From the NCBI GenBank assembly GCA_928724745.1, contig CAKMXJ010000022.1, positions 1-64,000 of the forward strand: a DNA stretch of 64,000 nt, written 5' to 3'. The notes under the pieces were generated by a model. That model was not told where the DNA came from and searched no databases. It saw nothing but the letters and a program-made list of their open reading frames with translations. Within the stretch, counting starts at the first letter, position 1, and every line of letters begins with the position of its first letter. The translations under genes were made by a program, and so were the position numbers. The DNA comes from Anthracocystis setariae (Eukaryota; Basidiomycota; Ustilaginomycetes; Ustilaginales; Ustilaginaceae). Shown here one piece after another: positions 58,217 through 64,000 of this stretch.

Positions 58217-58838
58217 CTGGCTGATTTGGCTTGACGATGAAGATCATGATCTCTCATATTATTATATATTGTGTAGCTGTGTGACAGAGTGGCTTGCTTG
58301 CCTGCAGTTGACCAGTTCGAGGTTCACATCCGCACCATCCAGCTGTGACCTTGCCGTTGTCTTCGCTTCGGAACACCGACTTCTTGGCACGCCCCACGCT
58401 CATCCCTCAACTCTGTTTCGCTCGCCTTGGCCCAGCTGCCGACCAACACACTCCACTTTGCGACATTTCCAATGCCCCACTCCAGTCCGCTCCCGCCTTG
58501 ATCCAACACCTGCTCCTACCCTTGATCCGTTCCCATTCTTTACTCTTCACCGCTTTCCCCCCACCACCATCAACGAATGGCAACCTTATACCGAAGCTTT
58601 CTCACCTGAACCGCACTTGCACAATGTTCTTCATCTTCCGCTCGTGAAGCACCACAGCCACCACCACCACCACCACCACCACCACCACCACAACAACAAC
58701 AACAACAACAAAGCTAAAACGTAGTGCCGACCCTGGCTGCCTCTGAACCCCCTCTACCCATCACTTTCTTGTCGCCTACAATCTCCTTGATTTCCATCCC
58801 TCATCAAGCCTGCAGTTCCATCTGCCTCCTCCTTCACC
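58217..58838. promoter_or_regulatory. PTEN upstream region and leader
   Basis: It includes a (CAC)n(AAC)n run at 58650-58711 in the probable 5' leader. No other gene is seen. Confidence 0.45.
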
Positions 58839-61310
58839 ATGACATCCATCGCACGTCGCATCGTGAGCGGTCAAAAGGCTCGCTTCAAAGATCCTACGCT
58901 TGATCTCGATCTCGACCTCACCTATGTCACCGACCACATCATCATCATGGGCTTCCCTGCCTCGGGTGTTCAGTCGCTTTACCGCAACAAGCGCTCCGAT
59001 GTACGTCGCTTCCTCGATAAGCGACATGACCATCTCTACCGCATCTACAACTTTTGCCCCGTCACCGAGAATTCGTACGATGCCGACGAGTTTTATGGCA
59101 GAGTCTCGCGCTACCCCTTCCCAGATCACCATGCCCCGCCACTCAGTCTCATCCCGCTCTTCGTAGCTGACATCACCGAATACCTCGAGTCAGATCCCGA
59201 TGCAACCGCAGTGATCCACTGCAAAGCAGGCAAGGGTAGGTCAGGCACCATGACTTGCTGCTACCTTGTCTCGTTACCGTACCTTCCTACCGCTCCCACA
59301 AGCATCAAAAACTACAGCAACATGCAGCGGCCCCAAAATCAGTCGACGCCCTCTCTGTCCCCCGTCGCTGCCAACGACGCCGCCCAGAACTCAGTTGGCA
59401 GCCGCGCATCTTCGAGTCAACTTGGGCTGCCCTTGTCGACACTTGACCAGCAAACCCCTCAACCCTCCAAGGATGTTAGCGGCATGAGGCTGCAAATACC
59501 TCGTTCCACTGCATGGTCCACCACCGGTTCATCGATCGACTCTGCGCTCTCATCAGCCTTGCCTTCACCTTCACTGCGCCGCAAGCCTTCTCTCGCTCCC
59601 GCACAGAGCATCATTGACAATGATGATACAGATCCCGACTACGAGATCCATCAAATCTCACAGAGGCTGCAGACCATCTTTGACCTGCACACCGAGCGCC
59701 GCATGAAGCCTCCATCTGGCCACAAGTCCCAAAAATACTCACGAGATCGCTCCCAAACGGCTGGCTTGCATCCTTCAGCCCATTCGACCGGTGCCATGCC
59801 TTCCGCTGTTGCATCGACCGTCTCTCTTCGCGCTCTTGGTGCAGGCCCCACAGGCCGCAGCTGCGATGCATTCCAAGCGTCAACCCACCAGTCCACCAAC
59901 GACCTCAATGACAGTCTGCATTCTCGCTTCGACTCTCACATCCGTCAGAGCACTGCAATGTCCTCCATGGCCGACGTTTCTAGCGCCGACCGCACGGCTG
60001 TCGAGCACACTGATGACGATGCGGATTCGTTTGCTGTGATTCAAAACACCGAGGATCACAGCGATACCAAGAAGCCCAAGATGGGTGTGTCGATTCCGTC
60101 GCAGCGCAGATGGGTCGGTTATTGGACCCGAATCCTTGCTGGTCGAGATGCCCGTCTACATATGACTTCAGCCATCCGCCAACCACGACGCCAAATTCGT
60201 ATCACGCGTATCTCGGTCGAGCGTCGTGCATCTTGTTCGCCCAAGTCGGCACAGGGCTGGTTTGAGCGACTCGTGCCTCACTCGGACTCGCTCAGTATCC
60301 AGCTTGTGCGCTACGAGGACTCGTTGGTCGACCGTCTCGAGTCGTGGGAACGTCACGCTCGTCGGCGTGCAAAGGCCTTTGGACAGCACGACCCTGCCGG
60401 ACTCGCGCGCGACCTAGACGCAAAGGAGCAGGAGCAGATACGCCGCCTCAAAACGCTGCGCAGGCAAGCATCGGACGTGCAATGCTGGGACGGCAACAAG
60501 TTTGGAAAGGAATGCGAGGACAAGATCGGCAACTGGGGCGTGTGCGTCAAGGCCGAGGCGGAACGAGCCCGATCGTTTGCTTGGAACGATGACCGGCCGC
60601 AGTTGGACTACTTTACTGTTATTCCCGAGTCTCGGCAGCGAGAGGCATTGGAGGGAAAGAACAAGATGTGGAAGTACACGTTTGAGCCGTCGAATGAGGA
60701 CGAAAAGAGACATTCTTCCGCTTCCAGTGGCGACTCTGGTTATCACTCATCGAACAACGACGCCAGTGCAGCTAGCACGCATCTTGCTCCGCCCATGTCT
60801 TCGGAAGCCGCTCGACCAAGTCATCTCAGAGGAGCCAGCAACGACGCTAGTACTCCTTTCGTCCATAAGTTGACACGCAAAGCATCCAGCATCTTGCGCT
60901 CGCCCTCTCCCTCTTCTTCCGAGATCACACCTCCCTCATCTACAGCCTACCTTCCTCGACGCTCCAACCTCGACCATGCCTCGGCCGAGTCGCTGGTGGG
61001 ACAGATTGTGGACGCAGACCGAGAACTGTGCGTCAAGGTGCTGGTAGGTCGTACGGGAGCCAAGCATTCCAAGCTTCCGGACGTTGCTTCGGCAGGATGG
61101 TGCTGGTTCATCCCCTCGTTCGAGGATCCTGAAGCAGGCGCGCCCAAAATGGCTCGAGTGGGTGCCAAGACCAAGATTCGCTTCGACAAGGACGAGATCG
61201 ATTTCCGCAAGGAGCCATTGGGCGTGGTGGCGATTGAAGTGGAATGGGAGTGGGTCAATGTTGGAATCGATGAGGAGTCGGTGGAAGCTTCGGAAGAGGG
61301 TGGCTTCTAG
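58839..61310 (+). CDS. PTEN-type phosphoinositide 3-phosphatase (823 aa)
   Basis: PTEN removes the 3-phosphate of PI(3,4,5)P3. The start MTSIARRIVSGQKARF aligns with the PTEN N-terminal lipid-binding start. The P-loop HCKAGKGRSG (His127, Cys128, Arg134) keeps both lysines that give PTEN its lipid specificity. In canonical PTEN the TI-loop and remaining phosphatase helices follow at once. Here about 265 Ser/Thr/Gln-rich residues (about 145-412) intervene before GVSIPSQRRWVGYWTRIL, the clear equivalent of the PTEN GVTIPSQRRYV segment. A C2-like domain (RQIRITRISVE..., LCVKVLVG, TKIRFDKDEIDF) follows. The insertion has no intron signals at its ends that I can see. The gene name ptn1 is used in Ustilago. 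Confidence 0.92.
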   Translation: MTSIARRIVSGQKARFKDPTLDLDLDLTYVTDHIIIMGFPASGVQSLYRNKRSDVRRFLDKRHDHLYRIYNFCPVTENSYDADEFYGRVSRYPFPDHHAPPLSLIPLFVADITEYLESDPDATAVIHCKAGKGRSGTMTCCYLVSLPYLPTAPTSIKNYSNMQRPQNQSTPSLSPVAANDAAQNSVGSRASSSQLGLPLSTLDQQTPQPSKDVSGMRLQIPRSTAWSTTGSSIDSALSSALPSPSLRRKPSLAPAQSIIDNDDTDPDYEIHQISQRLQTIFDLHTERRMKPPSGHKSQKYSRDRSQTAGLHPSAHSTGAMPSAVASTVSLRALGAGPTGRSCDAFQASTHQSTNDLNDSLHSRFDSHIRQSTAMSSMADVSSADRTAVEHTDDDADSFAVIQNTEDHSDTKKPKMGVSIPSQRRWVGYWTRILAGRDARLHMTSAIRQPRRQIRITRISVERRASCSPKSAQGWFERLVPHSDSLSIQLVRYEDSLVDRLESWERHARRRAKAFGQHDPAGLARDLDAKEQEQIRRLKTLRRQASDVQCWDGNKFGKECEDKIGNWGVCVKAEAERARSFAWNDDRPQLDYFTVIPESRQREALEGKNKMWKYTFEPSNEDEKRHSSASSGDSGYHSSNNDASAASTHLAPPMSSEAARPSHLRGASNDASTPFVHKLTRKASSILRSPSPSSSEITPPSSTAYLPRRSNLDHASAESLVGQIVDADRELCVKVLVGRTGAKHSKLPDVASAGWCWFIPSFEDPEAGAPKMARVGAKTKIRFDKDEIDFRKEPLGVVAIEVEWEWVNVGIDEESVEASEEGGF

Positions 61311-61330
61311 ACATTTTTTGCACACGATAG

Positions 61331-61371
61331 ATACCATACCATACCATACCATACCATACCATTCCATACCA
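61331..61371. repeat. (CCATA)n microsatellite
   Basis: About eight CCATA units immediately after the PTEN stop, with one CCATT variant. Confidence 0.92.
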
Positions 61372-61814
61372 TAGCATTCATTTGATCTGACGCACAACAC
61401 ACTCTCATTGAATTCAGCCACGGTAAGAGTAAGAGTGTGTGCGAAACAAGACCGTATCTAGCTTTACAATGATGACGATGACCACAGACATGGAACTGAA
61501 TTTGTTAGCTCTCACACACTCACATTCCAAGTTTGTAAAATTGACTGAGTGTGGAGGTCGTTCGTTGAGGGCGCAGTAAATCGCTCGGACCAACTCTGAA
61601 ATCTGCCATACAGTGCAGTACTGCCAGGGAGCCATGTTACGACTCTGCCATCAACTGCTACCATCATCATCGCCACCATCATCGTTTGCAACTTCGACTC
61701 GCATCGTTTTTGGGACACACTGCAGAACTCATCAAGCTTTTTTTTTCCTCTCCCCACATCGACTTGGTCCGACTCGAACACCTCGCCTGCACAACGCTAG
61801 GCAACACTTTCAAG
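61372..61814. promoter_or_regulatory. CSN5 upstream region
   Basis: Contains a T-rich run near 61737 in the leader; no gene seen. Confidence 0.4.
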
Positions 61815-62951
61815 ATGGCATCCTCGTCGTCGGCGATGGCGCTGGCGAACTTTGAGCTGAACAACAACATCATCGCACTCTCGCACAGTACACTCGACTC
61901 CATCTTTGCATACGATACCGAATCGCAACGCAACATCCTTCGCTCGCAGCCATGGAAAACCGATGCGCGTTTCTTCCGCAAGGTGCGCATCTCGGCGGTG
62001 GCGCTGATCAAGATGGTGATGCATGCGCGCTCCGGCGGGATTTACGAGATTATGGGGTTGATGCAGGGCAAGATCGATGTGGAGAATCGCACGCTATATG
62101 TGATGGACTGTTTTGGGTTGCCCGTGGAGGGGACCGAGACCAGGGTGAATGCGCAGAACGAGGCGTACGAGTATATGGTGCAGTATCTGGATGGATGCAA
62201 GGAGGTGGGTAGGTTGGAGAATGTGGTTGGCTGGTATCATTCGCATCCCGGGTATGGGTGTTGGTTGAGTGGGATCGATGTGGATACGCAACGCACCAAC
62301 CAGACGTTTCAGGATCCGTTTGTGGCGATTGTCATTGATCCGAATCGAACCATTTCATCGGGCAAAGTGGATATCGGTGCATTTCGGACGTTTCCGGAAG
62401 GATACACTCCCGTAGACTCCTCGCAAGGTGGTGCCGGTGGCGATCGTTACCAATCCATCCCACTTAACAAGATTCAAGATTTCGGTGTCCATGCCTCACA
62501 ATACTATCCACTGGAAATCGAACATTTCAAAAGCACCCTCGACACTTCGCTCCTCTCACTCCTGTGGAACAAGTATTGGCAAAACACTCTCACTCAAAAC
62601 CCACTCATCTCAAATCGCTCCTACACAACCACCCAAATTCAAGACCTCGTCGAAAAACTTTCCCAATCACAAACCCTTCTCACCCAACCCTACCCTCAAA
62701 ACACCACCTCCACCACCACCACCACCACCAACAACAACAGCAACAACAGTAACAGTAACAGGAACGATAATAGTAATCCTACTCCGAACGAGTTACTGGA
62801 AGATTTGACGAGGAGAAAAGATGACTCAGCGCTAGCTAGGCCTGCAGCTGACGCAGTCAAGTTGGCATCCCACTCAAATCACGCCCTACTCTCAAACTCT
62901 CTCAAACAATCCCTCTTCCTCCACCATCACCACCACCATCCACTTCCCTGA
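61815..62951 (+). CDS. CSN5: COP9 signalosome subunit 5 (deneddylase)
   Basis: Csn5 is the JAMM metalloprotease that removes Nedd8/Rub1 from cullins. The 378-aa protein starts [19 protein letters not shown]. The MPN domain carries the catalytic Glu in [13 protein letters not shown] and the JAMM motif [14 protein letters not shown] near residue 142, with all zinc ligands present. [17 protein letters not shown] is also typical. The C-terminal third contains Thr/Asn runs coded by ACC and AAC repeats and a His run at the end, unlike animal CSN5. Confidence 0.95.
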   Translation: MASSSSAMALANFELNNNIIALSHSTLDSIFAYDTESQRNILRSQPWKTDARFFRKVRISAVALIKMVMHARSGGIYEIMGLMQGKIDVENRTLYVMDCFGLPVEGTETRVNAQNEAYEYMVQYLDGCKEVGRLENVVGWYHSHPGYGCWLSGIDVDTQRTNQTFQDPFVAIVIDPNRTISSGKVDIGAFRTFPEGYTPVDSSQGGAGGDRYQSIPLNKIQDFGVHASQYYPLEIEHFKSTLDTSLLSLLWNKYWQNTLTQNPLISNRSYTTTQIQDLVEKLSQSQTLLTQPYPQNTTSTTTTTTNNNSNNSNSNRNDNSNPTPNELLEDLTRRKDDSALARPAADAVKLASHSNHALLSNSLKQSLFLHHHHHHPLP

Positions 62952-62958
62952 ATTTTAT

Positions 62959-62984
62959 CCACACACACACACACACACACACAC
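62959..62984. repeat. (CA)n microsatellite
   Basis: About 12 CA units directly after the CSN5 stop. Confidence 0.92.
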
Positions 62985-63219
62985 CACAAAAGCGCTCGCA
63001 ATATCAACCAACAACCGCATACCACCACCACGATGATGGGGAAAAAAAAAACCAAACTTGAATGCTTTAAATGGGCGAATGAATGAAGAATATGGAGCTA
63101 ACTTAGCAGAAAAGGGTGGTTTGGCTTCCGTGGGTGCGATTGCATCTGCATCTGGTTTAAGTTTTCTTTTATGAAACACGGCTAAAACATCATGATAGCA
63201 AGACGGTAAGGAAGAGAAT

Positions 63220-64000
63220 TTAAAACGTTTCAGTTGCCTCGTAGTCGTTGGTAACGTCACGAAGAACTTGTCGGGTATCTTTGCCATGGCCAGCTTTAGC
63301 GTCTTGCAGAATCTGCTCGTCGTACCGATCGATCTCTTGCGCATCGTCATCTTCGTCGTCTTCGTCATCGTCGTGCGCATACGATACCGTATCGTCGCCA
63401 TCGACGTTCTGGCTAGGCTCGGCGTCAAACTGCGCTTCAACGTGCATTTCCAGCCCATGGCTACCCGCCGGCGTGTTGGCACGCGACGACGAGATCGGCG
63501 ACTGCTCAGGTCGTTCGATCTCCTTCCTCTCGTACAGGTCGACACGAAGCACGTCGAGATCGTTGTCGTCGCCGTCGCTTACCACAGCTTCGGGGAACGA
63601 CTTGTGTGCCCAGTTGATCACGTACGACGAAGCACGCATAAACTTTTTGTGGGCGTACTTCTTGTGGAAGAACTGATGCGCGATGGGTCGCAAGCAGTAG
63701 TCCAGCATGATCTCGGCAGTACCCAACAACTCCTGCTCCGAGTAGGTAGAGTAGTGAACCAACGTCGGCGTCCACTCGCCTCGCTCCAACACTTCGCGAG
63801 CGAGCCATACAGCCGCAGCGGCGATGAGCGAAGGCGGGTGCTCCATGAGGCGATAGTCGAGCAACGAAATCTCCATAAAATACTTGGCGACGGTACGGGT
63901 CTGGATGTCATAGTTGTCGGCCTTGCTGATGCGACGCAAAAAGTTCATCGGATTGGCGTACGACATGCTGAAATCAAGCACCTTGAGAACGTATCGCTCG
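63220..64000 (-). CDS. B-type mitotic cyclin, 3' part (runs off the window)
   Basis: The frame is open through the right edge, so only the C-terminal part (about 260 codons) is seen. ERYVLKVLDFSMSYANPMNFLRRISKADNYD matches the junction between the two cyclin folds of B-type cyclins. LLDYRLMEHPPSLIAAAAVWLAREVL and the following helices form the second cyclin box. After KKFMRASSYVINWA the family usually ends; here about 100 acidic residues follow (DDDEDDEDDDAQEID). Smuts have Clb1 and Clb2; I cannot tell which this is. Confidence 0.9.
   Translation of the reverse strand, partial: ERYVLKVLDFSMSYANPMNFLRRISKADNYDIQTRTVAKYFMEISLLDYRLMEHPPSLIAAAAVWLAREVLERGEWTPTLVHYSTYSEQELLGTAEIMLDYCLRPIAHQFFHKKYAHKKFMRASSYVINWAHKSFPEAVVSDGDDNDLDVLRVDLYERKEIERPEQSPISSSRANTPAGSHGLEMHVEAQFDAEPSQNVDGDDTVSYAHDDDEDDEDDDAQEIDRYDEQILQDAKAGHGKDTRQVLRDVTNDYEATETF

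Noticed and set aside
58104..58257. Poly-Ser, poly-Tyr and poly-Thr frames
   Set aside because: Translation of the (TAG)n microsatellite.
58270..58340. tRNA-Ser-like string GACAGAGTGGC...GTTCGAGGTTCACATCC
   Set aside because: Stems cannot be paired and the B-box is broken.

Overview
The window is nuclear DNA of a basidiomycete, most probably a smut fungus of the Ustilaginaceae. Genes are compact and nearly intron-free. The conserved proteins (Prp28, Rho4, Ssu72, Trm6, Dbp5, Rae1, PTEN, Csn5, a B-type cyclin) have fungal architecture. The telomeric motif is TTAGGG, 5S rRNA occurs as a dispersed single gene, and several mobile elements belong to classes common in basidiomycetes. Species assignment is inference.

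Region 1 (1-14.3 kb) is a subtelomere-like patchwork with no housekeeping gene. It holds a run of related elements, here called X, all in the same orientation. Each copy carries, on the minus strand, a gene starting with a C2H2-like zinc finger, preceded by a phased 20-21 bp array built on GACCGTC, and closed on the right by one of two fixed termini. Five junctions carry a short CCCTAA tract (2010-2027, 4018-4033, 4825-4830, 5572-5578, 11001-11007). The left ends are truncated at different points. One copy (7530-10370) has an intact 946-aa reading frame. The same region contains an N-terminal gene fragment (131-538), a fragment of a 2-oxoglutarate oxygenase of TET/JBP-like type (6392-6933), a tRNA-like sequence, and a Ty3/gypsy retrotransposon cut inside reverse transcriptase and capped by TTAGGG. 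The pattern reads as repeated loss and re-growth of a chromosome end.

Region 2 (14.5-33 kb) is ordinary gene-dense chromosome: PRP28, a large uncharacterised TPR-like protein, RHO4, SSU72 (one in-frame intron), TRM6, a fungal conserved protein, an acyl-CoA dehydrogenase, tRNA-Thr(AGT), a GT8 glycosyltransferase and an R3H/SUZ protein.

Region 3 (33.0-36.3 kb) is a complete PIF/Harbinger transposon with 31-bp inverted repeats, a Myb/SANT-like ORF and a DDE transposase. A 5S rRNA gene follows it.

Region 4 (36.8-45.7 kb) holds a cation/proton exchanger, a PEX39-like small protein, the third subunit of DNA polymerase delta, DBP5, and thioredoxin reductase with a putative mitochondrial leader.

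Region 5 (46.0-52.9 kb) is a CACTA-like element with roughly 60-bp inverted repeats, a subterminal hairpin, a three-exon Tnp2-type transposase and an opposing three-exon coiled-coil gene.

Region 6 (53.4-64 kb) holds RAE1, an Msc7-type aldehyde dehydrogenase, a 2-kb gene-free stretch rich in short repeats, PTEN, CSN5 and the 3' part of a B-type cyclin gene that runs off the right edge.
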